A stretch of DNA of 64,000 bases from Epiperipatus broadwayi. Lineage: Eukaryota > Onychophora > Udeonychophora > Euonychophora > Peripatidae. A model generated the notes under the pieces. The model was not told where the DNA came from, searched no databases, and saw nothing but the letters and a program-made list of their open reading frames with translations. Of this stretch, positions 12,126 to 26,965 are shown in pieces. The position numbers and the translations under genes are program-made. Every line of letters starts with the position of its first letter. The first letter of the stretch is position 1. The DNA lies in assembly GCA_028023455.1 (NCBI GenBank), contig JAQFVV010006335.1:3024412-3088411 (forward strand), given 5' to 3'.

Positions 12126-13413
12126 GCTTAAGCTAAAAATGTTTCTTTAATCCACAGATGCATAAAATACGGATATTATTTAAATATAATGACATTGTTG
12201 TCTTCAACTGTTAAAATAATTTATAGATTGATTTGCAATATAAAAAATCTAAAAATTATCCAATTATTTAGTATTTAAAATAAAGTTTATAAAAATAATT
12301 TACTTGCATGTAGATAATATAAAAAGATTTTGTTTGTTTATTGTGATCCTTTTTTAAAAAAAATAAAATAAAATAAATCCTCGTGTTTTCTGATATATTT
12401 TCAATTGATTTTTTTTAATAAACCGTTTAAGCTTTAACAACCAAAGAAAATAAAAAAACAAACTTATTTATTTTATAAGATCTCTTTGTTTTTCTACAAT
12501 ATTAAATAAAATATAAAAGCTATCATCACATTAATATTTTTAAATTTAATCTTATTAAAAAAAAAACAGTCATTGACTATATGTTACAATAATATAAATT
12601 GTAATGCCTAGTGACTTCTTCTCTATTTTTATTTTTGAAATACTTATCTTTACCAAATTAATAGGTGTGTTACATTTTGAAAACTAGGCAATTATTTAAA
12701 AGTTTCTATCAGAAAATAATGTTTACTTGTTTTTTTATCCTTTCTACCAAAATTGAAACTTGGAAAACATAAATCAAATAATTCATTAGATTATCTAAAA
12801 TTTAATTTTATTTGATCATTTTATTGAGACCTAAATAAATTCAACCAAATTTTATTGACTTTAGTCGAGACTCTGAGTCTAAATATATTAGATCTTTTAT
12901 TAATGTTTGGTGATGCCATTATCAAAAGTAATCAGGCCTCCTTCAGCTTTAAGTCTGAGTTAATCGTGTCTTGCTGTCTTACTAAGTGTCTATTATTCAT
13001 AATGTGTCAATTAGAAGGATTATTTTGAACCGTTTCAGTTAGTCTAATAACATAATTTTCTGAAATAAACAATTGTTTCACATAAATTTTATTTGACATC
13101 ATACATTCTTCTAAATTCTCTTAAAATACAATTTATTACAAAAGAACGAATTATATTGCATGTTCTTTGAATACATAATATTGGTGTATTATCAGAATAA
13201 ATTAACAATTGAATAACACCTTATATATATATGTGTGTGTGTGGATAAGAGAATTATTCCATATATTTATGTTTAAATAAAAGACAGATATTAATTTTTA
13301 ACTGAGGTTTAAAATTTATATTTGGAGTAGAAATATCTAATTTAATAAATAATTAGTAATAATAATTAATGCATTTACCTGAAGTTGTTGATGTCATGGT
13401 TATGACTGCAGAA
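12126..13413. other. AT-rich non-coding DNA
   Basis: No gene, RNA or repeat family recognised. A short TATA/TGTG run lies at about 13222-13242. Confidence 0.55.
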
Positions 13414-13577
<164 letters not shown>

Positions 13578-13599
13578 ATAATAAGCCATACCAACTACA

Positions 13600-16500
13600 G
13601 AAATGGCTTACTATTATTCAACCTCACCATTCTTGGATTGTGGAAAACAAAATTTACAATGAATCTTGAGTTGATCATCATCTCCAAATGCCTTTTCAAG
13701 TCATTTAAAATACTATATTTAAATGGGCTCTTACTAATTAACACTCTCTAGCACCATAAAATAGCATTAAACATAGTATTTATCTATATTTCACCTGGCC
13801 TTACAGTCATTACATATATCATCCAAACCCATCCAAACCATCAATTCAATTCTTGCAAGTAGTTTACATCCAATCATATTAATGGGTGACTTTAATCTGG
13901 ATTACCTAACTTTTATAAATAAATGGAGCTTCTCTCAATGTTTTTACTAATAAGTGTCCATTATTTTTTACCACATTGTTAAATCACTTTCACAATAATC
14001 TGCATGTGACACTAATTGACTTATGTTTTTACTCTCCAATGCTGTATCATTTAATACAATTTAACCTTGACTTATTTCCACTTTTAGATGACTTGGCCCA
14101 AAAAATCACATTTAACCTTAATGAACTTCAGGCAACATCTATTCAATTACATAAAACAATCCACAAAATTCTTTTTTTCATTTACTACTAAGGTCATGCT
14201 TTTCAAATGTTGACCAAGCTACACCAAATGGCTATAAACCCAGTTCAGAAGTATCTTGAATTTTGCACATATTGTCATTTAATATATAACACAACATGAT
14301 GGTTCCCCTAATCTCTACATCTTCTAAAATTGGCTGATGAATTACATTAGCAAATTACCACTACTAATTCTACCCACCAACAGTGCCAACAGTTAGTCAG
14401 CCTTACTCAGACTTACCATTATGTTTGAAAACAGTTGAAGGATTAACTTGCTATCAAAAAAATAAAATTTGTCTAATCCAGCAACACATGTGGATATGAG
14501 CATACATATTTTGGGCATTGGGCCACACATCCTCATCAAAAAATTTTATGGAACTTCAAACTTACATAAGTATATGTATCAGACATAATATGATCCACCC
14601 TAGGTAGCTACACTTTCAAAATAAACATCAGACTTATGATATATTTCTTCCATCCATACTTTGTTTATGACCCCCTGAAGCTACTATGCCTTTCCAATCT
14701 AGCCAATTTGTCACCAAACATGCAAATTTTAATAATTCTTGTCACCTGGACATCATAAAATTCCTTCATTTATCTTGATTCATCTTTTTCATTTCACCAC
14801 ACTGTATAATTGTGATCTGTCCAATTTCCTACCCCAGAAAATATATAGTGTAAAAAAGTTGTATCAGTTGCAGTAGTTCCTATCACTAAAACATCTGAGT
14901 CTATATCTAATTGAACCAACCTTTGATTTATCTCTATGGGTCCTGTAGCCATTAAATACTTTGAGGAAGTAATCAAGGAGGAAATTGAGTCACCCATTCT
15001 TCCATTATTGTTACATCTTCAGTTTGTCAAAAAGACTTCTCCTTCAGCCAGGCAATGTTTATATCCATGACAACTTTAATCTCAGTTCATGAAAATGAAA
15101 AAATGTATTCCAATTGCAATCCAGCTTGGCATGCAAACACATCTTGATTTTGTCTCAATTAATCTACAAACACCAAAATTCTTTTACTCAATTATATCTA
15201 ATTACCTATCTTCTTTTGAATTGTGAATTTCACATCACCCTTAATGGCAAAAATGTTTTATCCTTCAATCCCATTTAATCCATCTAAGAAGGATTACCCC
15301 TAAGTTTATTTCTTTTTACACTCTATATAAATCTACTTTTACAAGAAATATAAAATAAAATTACTGAAATTCAAATCCCACACACTCAAAAATATATTCT
15401 CTGCATAGCTTGTATTAATGATATCACTGTCTTTCAACTTCTTACAAACAACTCCCCATCAAACATGCAAAACATTTTTAATAATTGGACAGCCACCAAA
15501 AAACTGTACTTTAATCCCCAAAATACTGCTGGATAGATTCTATTCACAAAAAAAATCTTCCTAAGTTTTTCAAGAAAAGCCTACAACATTCTTAGATTTC
15601 CCCTTTTACAAAGGTTATGTTGTTAGGAAACACAATACAAATCAGGTTTTAAGATTCTGTACTCCAAATTACCAATTCACTTTCTAAGGCATATCTATCC
15701 ATTTATTCCAAGATATGCCTGTTCAATACCCTTGCTATTATAGAAATCCCATACTATACCTCTATTATTAAATTCTTGAAAACATTAATTCTGCAATCAA
15801 CTCCACGTGAAATAGATAGATTGCTTGGGAGCCACAAGATGATATCAATCTCCATAAAGCTTCTCAACTGCCAAACCTTATACAACAGTTTAGGTCTGCA
15901 CAACATTTGGGTGTTCTATAAACAAAAAGCCAGGAACTTAATAGCATCTACTACAAACTGGTTCTAAATTCTCCAATGCCTGCTGAAACTTAATTCCTAC
16001 AGATCAATTTATTTTTCTCAATGTCATATCTTACAGCTTTCATTTGCTCAATCCTAGGTACTACAGAACAGATTAAATTCCTCCACAATTCCAAGTATAC
16101 TTACTCAAAAACATATAAATGCTTTATTCAAACTCTGACAGCAATTATACCACCCCATGCTTGGTATTAATAACTAACATCTTCTCCACCAATTTAAAAA
16201 TGGGCACTAGAACCTAATTCATTGACTCCTAATCAAACTCAACCTGCATATGCTTCTTTTTTCTGCAGTATTGTCATCTGTACACAAATATTGACCCATT
16301 TTGTAGGCTATGGCATGAAGATGATGAGAGTCAACAACACCTTCTCCATGACTTCTAATCACTAAAATTTCACAAGGCAAGTTATGTTCAATGCATATAC
16401 ATGGCCTGCTACTTCCATGCACCACCTAACTCAGTCCTTCTAAAGATCACATATTCCCACAGAGGATACATGTCATTTATCCTGTTTACCTTCTGATGCA

Positions 16501-17120
16501 CGTTAGACCTTCTTCTTAAGTAACAATACCAGAAAGCATCTATCCAGGATTTAAGAACAAATTACAGCAGCTAAAAGCATGAGATAACATAACTCCTCCC
16601 TCCACATATTTTTATAGTGATTGGGTCATTCCTTAGAAAGCAGTCCAACCTTGCCACGGTAGCCAATACTTACAACCTTCTCAAATATCTGCCTCATGGT
16701 ACAAGTATCTGCATGAAATACTATCTTCCAAGAAATTCTCATTAGATTAGTTCAAGTCCATAAAAGACTGTTTAACCAGACCAGTCAAGCTTTGGGCAAA
16801 TAAACATTCATTCAAATTCTATAAGCTTTATATATCTAATGTACAAAAAAGTATCATTAATGACAATCATTTATGATTACCAATGTTTACACCTATATAT
16901 CATGAAATAATTATACAAAAAGTATGTTCATATTGTATTTCCACTATGTTAGCTAGATTTATACAACAATCATTTAAACTCATTTCAGTATTACTGTAAA
17001 CTGTATCACTTTAATCTATAACATGTTAGTTATATTTGAAATGTTTTTGCAACCCTGTAAAGCATTTGTAAAATCTATGTAACCCAATTTTTGGTCAATA
17101 AAATATATTGTTGAAACATC
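13600..17120 (+). mobile_element. decayed non-LTR retrotransposon (LINE)
   Basis: An AP-endonuclease signature is visible. Translating near 13775-13905 gives YISPG..., then ILMGDFNLDY (13876-13905), the GDFN catalytic block, followed by TLIDLCFYSP (about 14005-14035) and a degenerate LDD...ITFNL, where LSDH.PI is expected. The strand is C-rich and G-poor compared with its neighbours through to about 16800, which sets the segment apart as one unit. It ends with AATAAA at 17099 and a CATCATCAT run that passes into the (TAA)n tract, like a LINE 3' tail. I could not place reverse transcriptase motifs confidently in 14.3-16.8 kb, so family (Jockey, CR1/L2 or other) is open. Many stops mean it is inactive. 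Confidence 0.55.
13770..14191 (+). pseudogene. LINE AP-endonuclease domain relic
   Basis: Contains the GDFNLDY block at 13885-13905, and an open frame of 71 codons (13976-14191) with the VTLIDLCFYSP motif of the endonuclease C-terminal half. The final catalytic SDH histidine region is degenerate (LDDLAQKITF). Frames are broken between the two blocks. Confidence 0.62.
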
Positions 17121-17146
17121 ATCATCATAATCATAATAATAATAAT

Positions 17147-17207
<61 letters not shown>

Positions 17208-17240
17208 GCAGTAGTAATAGTAGTAATAATAATAATATTA
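17113..17240. repeat. (TAA)n microsatellite at LINE 3' end
   Basis: CATCATCATAATCATAATAATAAT grades into pure TAA units to about 17204, then TAGCAGTAGTAA variants. It directly follows the LINE polyadenylation-like signal and may have begun as the element's simple-repeat tail. Confidence 0.93.
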
Positions 17241-17528
17241 TCTGCAGAAAAAAACATTTTAATAAACATATTATTTAAGATTTCATAGAATTCATATATT
17301 TTCACTATATATACAGAACCTCACTTATACACATAATAATTTATTTTATTTTTAAAATTTAAAACCGTATACATATGTGCTGGAATCCTGAAATAAATAT
17401 TATATCTAATTTATATTGTTGGTAAGTCTTTTCTTGAAATGAAGCATTTATTTAAAAAAGTTGTTTTATCCAACTTGTTTAAAATAATCTACTTAACAAA
17501 GCAATAGATGTAATAGGAAAAGTATGAA

Positions 17529-17600
<72 letters not shown>

Positions 17601-18654
17601 AAAAATATGATAAATATAAAATTTAAAATTCTAAAAATGTAGAAAAATTAAACAAATTAAAATCGCAAGCTCTCAAAATATTATAAACTATATAACTTAT
17701 TAAATTATTCTTTCAGCTTTAGTTACAAAAAGTAGATTGATATCTTTTCTGTAATTTGTTATCTTAGATATAGTTTTTCTATAGATATTATTTTTAGATC
17801 ATTCAATTAATCATTGGTCTGCAGTTTTTCATAAATAATTGTAAAAAAAAAATAGATTAGGAAAAAAACAATTTTTGTTTGCAGCTACGGTTAAAATCAT
17901 GTGACTAGAATTCTTTAGTTTTTAATAAGTTTTAGACATATCTATTCAAAAAGCTAATTTCTCATATAAATATCTAGGAAAACAATGTATTTTAACCATT
18001 CATTTCATTTAAGACCTATTAGCTGAATATCTTAGTTTTTAATAATATGGGAGAAGAAGCTTAAGCCAGATCTTTTATCAATAATTGTAATAAATAATTA
18101 AATAAATTTAACTAATTATCAATAGGTAGATTTTTTACTTCTGTAAAGTTTGGAAAAAGTGAAGTGACAGTTGTAACCATCACTATTTTCATCACAGGTT
18201 TATAAGCAAAGTCTATCTAGTTATATTTTTAAATTGTTTTTCATATTTTTTTTAAATGGTATTTGGTGGAGTATGAAGTTGTATATAAATTCATTTTATT
18301 TTATATCAACACCAATTATAAATTCTTTTTTGCAAGTTTTACCAATGAAAAAATTTACAAATACAAAATATATAGAATGAATTTAAAATTTTAATAAAAA
18401 AAAAATACTTTTTCAAAACCAACTACCATATACATAAATATACTGATTCTATGTTTATTGAACTATCAGTTAAACACAAAACTGTTTTGAAAACTTAAAT
18501 TCTAAGATTAAAAAATGAAAGTGGAGTTTTAATTTATTCTCTTAGTGAGACGATTAATCATTAAAAGAAATGTAAATAAAAAAATTGAGAAATCCGCTCC
18601 TTTAAATAAGCTGTGAAATAAAATATTCCTAAATTATTAATACGTCGTAAAATA
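17241..18654. other. AT-rich non-coding DNA with (AT)n tract
   Basis: Contains a pure (AT)n tract at 17531-17596. Nothing else recognised. Confidence 0.6.
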
Positions 18655-18782
18655 AAGTTTCAATAATGTTTTTTAAAGATAGAAGTAAAAATATTGTTGT
18701 TTATTCTTAGCCAGAAAATGAAGTTTCAATAATATTTTTTGAAGATAGAAGTAAAAATATTGTTGTTTATTCTTAGCCAGAA
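18655..18782. repeat. 66-bp tandem duplication
   Basis: Two copies of a 62-66-bp unit beginning AAGTTTCAATAAT and ending TTCTTAGCCAG lie end to end (18655-18720 and 18721-18782) with only a few differences, so the duplication looks recent. Confidence 0.93.
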
Positions 18783-19462
18783 TTTGATTTTAAATCGATT
18801 GAATAGCCCATTAATCCCAATTGAACCTGTTTAGCTAGGAAAGAAAATAAATAAATTGTTCTGGGTTGCAAACATTTCTCTAAATAGAGATAGAATAATA
18901 GTTATTCAATTTTTATTAGAGTAAGATAACACACATATAACAAAAAAAAAAAAAACAAAGTTATCTGTCAAACGTTTTTGTTTAGAAATAAGAAGTCTAG
19001 AATAAAAATGATAATATTTGCACTTTTTTAAAAAGTCGTTGAAAAATTTGTTTAAAGAATTGAATAATTTTGTTTTTATTAAAGAGAAGTGGTATTCATT
19101 CTTTCATTAGAAACATGCACAATCCTTGCTAAAAATTATATTTAGAAATGTTTCTTCTGCTACTAATTTAATAAAAATTAGTTTTGACAATCTTATATCT
19201 CATTCAATTGCCTTACCATCTTATCTATTGCACTGTCCTTGACAATATTTTCTTCTTTACCTGTATTTAACTATATGTTCAAAAATCTTTGCTCTGTATT
19301 AATCACATTCTAGATTACAAATTTCTTTGTTTATTTTTTTATCATTTTATACTGGAAAATTTTCATACAATGATATGCAAAATTATGTCTATTAGAACAT
19401 CTACATCTTTATTTAAGTTAAATTTTACATAATTTTGAATAATTAAAAAAATTGCATATATA
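18783..19462. other. AT-rich non-coding DNA
   Basis: No gene or repeat family recognised. A poly-A run lies at about 18941-18955. Confidence 0.55.
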
Positions 19463-19522
19463 TATATAAAATACATATTTTGCGGGTTCATCCGTGTTAA
19501 AAACTTTTAATATCAATTTACT

Positions 19523-19556
19523 GACGTTTCGACTTGGTCACACAAGCCATCCACAG
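19523..19556 (-). ncRNA. hammerhead-like motif (left palindrome arm)
   Basis: Minus-strand CTGTGGATGG, hairpin CTTG...CAAG, then TCGAAACGTC. It is an exact mirror of the right-arm copy. The core differs from CUGAUGA at two or three positions, so self-cleavage is doubtful for this copy. Confidence 0.42.
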
Positions 19557-19715
19557 AGTTATAAAAAGGTAGAAAGACGGTTGTAGAGGCGCTACAATCA
19601 CTGGTTTGAATAAAACATTAAAAATCCCACCAATAGCATTGGTGGGATTTTTAATGTTTTATTCAAACCAGTGATTGTAGCGCCTCTACAACCGTCTTTC
19701 TACCTTTTTATAACT

Positions 19716-19749
19716 CTGTGGATGGCTTGTGTGACCAAGTCGAAACGTC
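19716..19749 (+). ncRNA. hammerhead-like motif (right palindrome arm)
   Basis: Plus-strand CTGTGGATGG, helix II CTTG/CAAG with a GTGTGAC-type loop, then GAAACGTC as core, minimal helix III and cleavage triplet. Helix I is short (CTG/CAG). Related copies at 51.3 and 53.7 kb keep CTTGTGTGA and the spacing. Confidence 0.45.
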
Positions 19750-19809
19750 AGTAAATTGATATTAAAAGTTTTTAACACGGATGAACCCGCAAAATATGTA
19801 TTTTATATA

Positions 19810-20029
19810 TTTAACCCGTGCAAATCTTCGTTTTAACATATATATATATATATTAACAATTGTAACTATATATATGTATGATATATATTTATATGCATAT
19901 GTATGTGGGTGTCATTTATGCTACAAAATTTCTGATTATGGTTATATGCTTTTTATAGATATATGATAATTTATACATATGCACATATATCTATCTATTT
20001 TGTGAGGCAAACAACTAAATACATTACTG
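19810..20029. other. (TA)-rich flank of the palindrome
   Basis: Short TATATA runs mixed with AT-rich unique sequence. The open frame 19781-19966 is a by-product. Confidence 0.6.
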
Positions 20030-21400
20030 AGATAATTTTATGTGCAGGATACCTAAAGAATCATTTGTAAATAAAGTTGTAAATAATTACCACTTTTTAT
20101 ATGAATACTAATCTATTTTATCAATTAAAAAGTGATTATTTTTACTCAAACTTCAATTTATTATATAGTAATAAATCAATTGATACTTCAAAAAGACTAA
20201 AGCCTTATTTCCTTTTAAATTGATTAAGCAGCTAACAGTTGCAAATATTAATTTAGATGGAAAATTAATGATTTTAATCAACAAGATATCAAATATGTAA
20301 TGTCAAAAATATAAATCTATTTCACAGAACAAAAAAATTTGAGTATTTTACTAAGATGATTTTACAAGCCAGGTTTTTAAAGAATCATTTTTCATTTAAA
20401 AACAAATGTCAAAATGAAAGTTTCAGCTTTTCAAAGTAACAATTCTTGATTTATTACTGTATAATATATCAAAGATAAGATAAATAATCATATATTATCT
20501 GACAACGTAGATGTTATTGATTTTAAAAAAGTCGGCATTCTTTACAGGTTTATTTAAAAATGATTTTTCAGAGATCTGGGTTGTAAAATTATTTTAGTTT
20601 TGCATTTAGATTTGTTTCTTATATGAAATAACTTTATTATCTTAGCATTACACATTTGATAATCCTTAAAATTGGTTTCATGCTCAATAAAATCATTAAT
20701 ATTCATTTAAACTAATATTTGAAGCTGTAAGGTGGCTTGATTAATTTAAAAACAAAAATTGCCACAAATAAATAGTTTCAGTCATTTCAAAGTCTCAGTG
20801 TTTGATTTACTATAGGTAAGATCATCATTAACTAATAATATAGATAAGCATTGATATATCAAAAGATAAACATTATTTATAATTTATTTAAGATGATTCT
20901 TTAGAAATATGACATATAAAATAATCCTTATAGCATATTTGAACTTGTTTGTTAATAAAGTAGATTTATATTTTTAATATTACATATTGATAAGCCATAA
21001 AATTATATATATATCATTAAAATTATTAATATTTCATTTAAGTTTGTATTTGAAACTGTCAGCTGGTTTGATTAATTTAAAACAAAGTATAACATTGCAG
21101 TCATTTGGGGTAATAATGCTTAAATTGTTATTAGATAATAAATGGAAGGTCAGATAACAATTATCATATTTTATCTAAAAACATTAATTGACACTGATAA
21201 AAGGTGGATATTATTTCCAGGTTTAATTTTAAATGATTCTTTAGGGATATAGCTTGCAAAATTATCTTATAATATATTCAGACTTGTTTATTCCATGAAA
21301 TAGATTTATATTCTTAATCTTATATATTTGATAAGCTACAAAATCATTTACATGGTATTAAAATCATTAGCATATCTATTATTTATAAAAATATAATAAA
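20030..21400. repeat. tandem array of ~330-bp monomers with an orientation switch
   Basis: Landmarks recur in order. 'TGATTCTTTA...(G)CAAAATTATCTT' lies at about 20557, 20891 and 21231. 'GATAAGC(C/T)A.AAAAT' plus 'ATTAATATT.ATTTAA' lies at about 20660, 20988 and 21330. 'CTG(TC)..GGTTTGATTAATTTAAAA' lies at about 20725 and 21050. Spacing is about 315-355 bp. At 20030-20400 the same landmarks occur reverse complemented, for example AAGATGATTTTACAAGCC and TTTAAATTGATTAAGCAGC, so about one monomer is inverted relative to the following three. Monomers are well diverged. It is an old satellite-like array; no coding potential is seen. Confidence 0.78.
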
Positions 21401-22149
21401 TTTGACCTCATTTGATAGATATTTTTGTTTAGAAATTAAATATTTTTTTAAAAAATCACATTTGATTCTTGAAATTATTTTAAAAATTAGATTTAAATAA
21501 AAACAAATCACATCATCAAATTTTAGGTGGAGCCAATTCAAATTGCAAAATGAATGAAATCTTTGTTTGATGTTTGATTTAAAAATCTGAACCAATTATT
21601 TTTAATATCTACTAAATCTAACAATTTATACATTAAAAGTTTAAATATTTGGGGGAATTTTTATGATATTGCTAAATATTATATCAATCTGCTGAGTGAC
21701 ATCATTTCCTTATAGATGTATTTCTCATGACTGTAATTTCTATGGTAACAATATTCACAAGAATATATACTTTTATATATAAAAATAATACATTTCTGTA
21801 AAAAATAAATAGGTAATAATAGACGTTTTGATTCTAATAATTATTACACAATTACAATACAAAAATAATCATAAACTTTTCAAACAATGAAGGTTTTACA
21901 CTGTCATAATATTTACTTGAAGTAATCTGGCAAAATTTGAGATCACCATGACTAGGCATTAATTTGTGATTTCAGTTACCTTGAGATTTCCACTATTCGA
22001 TTTTCATAACATCGCTTTAATTTTTTTTTTTTTTAAATTAAACCATTAGAAAATAAATATACATATACTTTAAAACTATTAAAAAAATGTTAGCAATGTT
22101 TCTCAGTAGAGGATGAAAAATGTAAATTTAATTTTTCAATTGCTTAGGT
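21401..22149. other. AT-rich non-coding DNA
   Basis: No recognisable feature. The minus open frame 21383-21595 lies in low-complexity AT sequence. Confidence 0.5.
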
Positions 22150-23870
22150 GCATGACTGAAGCCTGAAAAAAATATCAGTTAAAGGATGTTCTTATATGTC
22201 AACCAGGATTAAAAAAAGTAAGGAAATCATCATCAACTGGATGTCAATAATACTAAACATAAATTCATTTTATATAACAAATTTTTATGCATGAATCCAG
22301 ATCAGTGAGCAAAAGCTCTATAACTATTACTGTGAGATAGAGATATAATACAACATATAATAATTTATAATATTTTAAAATAAATAAATTCACTGGAATA
22401 ATTTAATTAATGGCCTATAATTTCATTAATAACAATTAAATTTAAATGAAATTAATATCAGTAGAATATGGTTATAAATATAAATTAAACATTCTAATTT
22501 GGATTAAAATACAAAAAATAAGTTATCACATTGTGATTTACAAATAGCTCAATAGGTTTACATAAAATGATCCTATATATGAGCACTCAAATGTGCTATA
22601 TAATCAATTAATAATTAATGTGTTTGAATTGTCATATATTTATAAAAACATCAATTTGTCTTTAATAATACATAATAAATGCACATGTATGTATATAAAA
22701 AATATAGATAATTTGAAGTCTGGCTACTAATTAGCCTCTTATATTTTATGGTAAACAAAAGTTTTTCTTTTAAAAACAATTACCATTTGGAAAGATTCAT
22801 TTATGTGTAGCATTATTTGAAAAAAGATTCTCAGAGTTTTTCTCTCTTTTTTTATGAAAAATAAAGGGAACAAATAATTTTCTAGATTTAACTGTTATTT
22901 AAGATTTTTCTTTTCTTGCTTTATTTTTGGTTGACAATATCATTTTCAAAAAATTTTAAAAAATATCATTCTCAATATATAAAACACACTCTACTCACCA
23001 GCTGTATAATATTTATCTATGCTGCTGTACATATAAATAAACCCAGTATACAAACTAATTCTTCAGTGAGCTGATGGACTTTCTTGGTAAGCTGTCTCCT
23101 TCTAAAACAGTAGACCATTTTCATCTTCAAGAAAGATATAATCCAGTAACTGTTAGCATTAAATCAGCTTTACTTAGTCTAGAATCTGATACACTTGAGG
23201 CATAGCATTTTATACACAATATAGGCTATAATAAACACAGAAAGACATGCCCTTTATTTCCATGTGAATCTACACTCTAATGCTATGATACTAGACACAG
23301 CTGACTTATACTCTTTTGTTTTCAATTATATTTTTATAGTAACTTTTTATTGTAAAACTGTCATAACTAATCTATCTTCCAACCTTTTTATATTCAGGAT
23401 GAAATTTTCTAAAAAAAATCAAAATAATTAAAAGTAAGTTTTTTTTTTGTTTTTATTAAAAAAAAGTTAATGACACTTTTCAATTATTCTTAATTCTTTC
23501 AAACAATTTTGTTAAAGTTTTATAAAAATATGTTATACAAGCTTTAATTAAAAAAATTTAATCTAATCAAAATAGCTAATGGAAGTTTGTAATTATGAGT
23601 ATATCTATTAGAACATAAAACTATGTTTTAATTTTAAATCAGAATTAATAAAGTAGTAATTATACCTTTTTAAATGTTTAATTTATAATAATAAAAATTA
23701 AATTCAAATTTATTCAATTCATAATTATTATTCCAGTGTAATATGGAAAATATCTACAAAAAATTTGTTTGTGTTTATTTTTACTTTTACTTTCAATTTT
23801 ATATATGCATGCACACACTATTATGCTGTTGTTTACCATAAGACACATAGCCATCTCACAGATCTTGTCA
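22150..23870 (+). repeat. diverged ~1.7-kb direct duplication, copy A
   Basis: Pairs with 25165-26965 in the same order and orientation. Shared landmarks include ATCATCAACTG.ATGTC, TCCAGATCAGTGA, ATAATACAACATATAATAAT, TATCACATTGTGATTTACAA, GCACTCA.ATGTGCTATA, AAACACA.TCTACTCACCAG, CCAACCTTTTTAT and GTAATAT.GAAAATATCTAC. It has no open frame of note. The divergence implies an old duplication or two copies of an unrecognised interspersed element. Confidence 0.85.
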
Positions 23871-25164
23871 TGGAGAAAAAAAATGAAATAAAACACCAAC
23901 CTAACAATATTTTACATAATATATATGCATAATTAGCACAAATTTCATACTTCAACATATGTATTCATCAATTTTTCCAGAGATCTGGCAGCTGACTTAA
24001 GAAATAGTGACATGTAATTCTGAGATAGATAAGGAATTCAATCACTGGATTGCAAGTATACAATGTATTATGAACAACATGAGAGCTATCTCAGTTTAGA
24101 TACTATAAGCTCCCTTGATATAAAATAAAAAATGCAAAAATCTTCACAAAGCCTTGCTCATTTGTCATTTTGGGGACAAAAATTATATAACTATGCCTTG
24201 AGCCTTTGCATGAATACTTAGAAGCTGAGGATCATGGCAGTAGTTTGTTAATTGCACCATGACATACAATAAGAAATCAGAAAGTTAGCTGAAGCAATGC
24301 CTGAGATGGGATATTCCTCAGAGTTGCATGAAAAGATTGTGAAACCTCTCCATCTGTCATCAAAACTGAACGTACATGTGAGCAAACTCCAACAATCAAA
24401 ACCCAATCTAATCTCCAAAATCATAGATTTTCTATTCACCCCTAAATGTGAACTCATTAAATTTACATTAACCTAATCATAAATACTATTGTCATATAAT
24501 TCACAATATTTTTTGTTAATTTTGCATAATATATATACTTTTTTCCTCTAGTAGTTATATTTGAGATTAAGTTAAGTTGCCAATTTTGTAGTAATGTTTA
24601 CCAGTACTTGATCATTACTGGGCCTACAGTTCAAAAGCAATCAGTAATGGTACAAAGTATGTGGGATTAATCAGAGAGAAACTGGTGTACAAGGTTTCTC
24701 AATTAGGTAGCCATTTGTAACAGTACAGAGAGTGGGGTGAATCTTGGATGATGAAAAATCATCATCATCATAAGTTTCTACAAAAATTTTAATATAAAAT
24801 TAAATCTAAATAAGTATAATGAGAAATGAGCATTAGAGATCAACACAGAATATAAGTTCACCCTGAATTACAGAACATAATCATCCATCATCATGAATGA
24901 TTAGCAATAAAAATAAATCAACAGTCAATCTTGTGACTGGATTTGAAATGTGTCTACTATACACCAGGCTGCTTATTTAGCCCTTGTGAAACTTAGGACA
25001 GCAATAAAACCTAATAATTTGGATGCAAATTTTAAAAGTTCCTATCCAACAGAATATGCTGGGATACTAAAACAGATTAATCATCATAAATTTCCTGACC
25101 ATTTGGTATTTCATTCATGTGCCAACTATAAACTTAATTTTTAATTAATACTAAAATAAAATTT
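23871..25164. other. spacer between duplicated segments, unidentified
   Basis: Part of this segment (about 24140-24460 and 24590-24740) is less AT-rich than its surroundings. The minus open frame 24248-24457 and the plus frame opposite it (LAEAMPEMGYSSELHEKIV) look less like random AT sequence than most here, but I could not match either to a family. The plus frame 24950-25144 is likewise unassigned. A (CAT)n run lies at 24757-24773. It may be an old transposon remnant. Confidence 0.4.

Positions 25165-26965
<1,801 letters not shown>

Larger units (their letters stand above)
19463..19809. repeat. perfect 347-bp palindrome of two Penelope-like 3' tails
   Basis: The axis is at about 19636, within CCACCAATAGCATTGGTGG. 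Reading outward, every base I compared in the left arm (19463-19635) is matched by its complement in the right arm (19637-19809). Each arm contains GCGCTACAATCACTGG, a hammerhead-like motif ending GAAACGTC, and an outer CCCGCAAAATATG followed by TTTTATATA. The same sequence, diverged, occurs once per copy at 51136-51442 and 53502-53789, the latter directly downstream of a Penelope endonuclease stop codon. The palindrome is therefore two tails joined at their inner ends. A perfect arm match contrasts with the decay around it: either very recent formation, arm conversion, or an assembly artefact. Confidence 0.93.

Noticed and set aside
14300-16800. Reverse transcriptase domain of the 13.6-17.1 kb LINE
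   Set aside because: I looked for motif A, PQGS and YADD blocks in all plus frames and found none I trust; only the endonuclease is claimed.
20030-21400. CRISPR-like array
   Set aside because: Monomers are ~330 bp, diverged and contiguous, with no short identical repeats and spacers; the genome is eukaryotic.
24248-24457. Minus frame MSSHLGVNRKSM... and the plus frame opposite it
   Set aside because: Composition is less AT-driven than most, but I could not tie either strand to a family and no splice or start context decides it.
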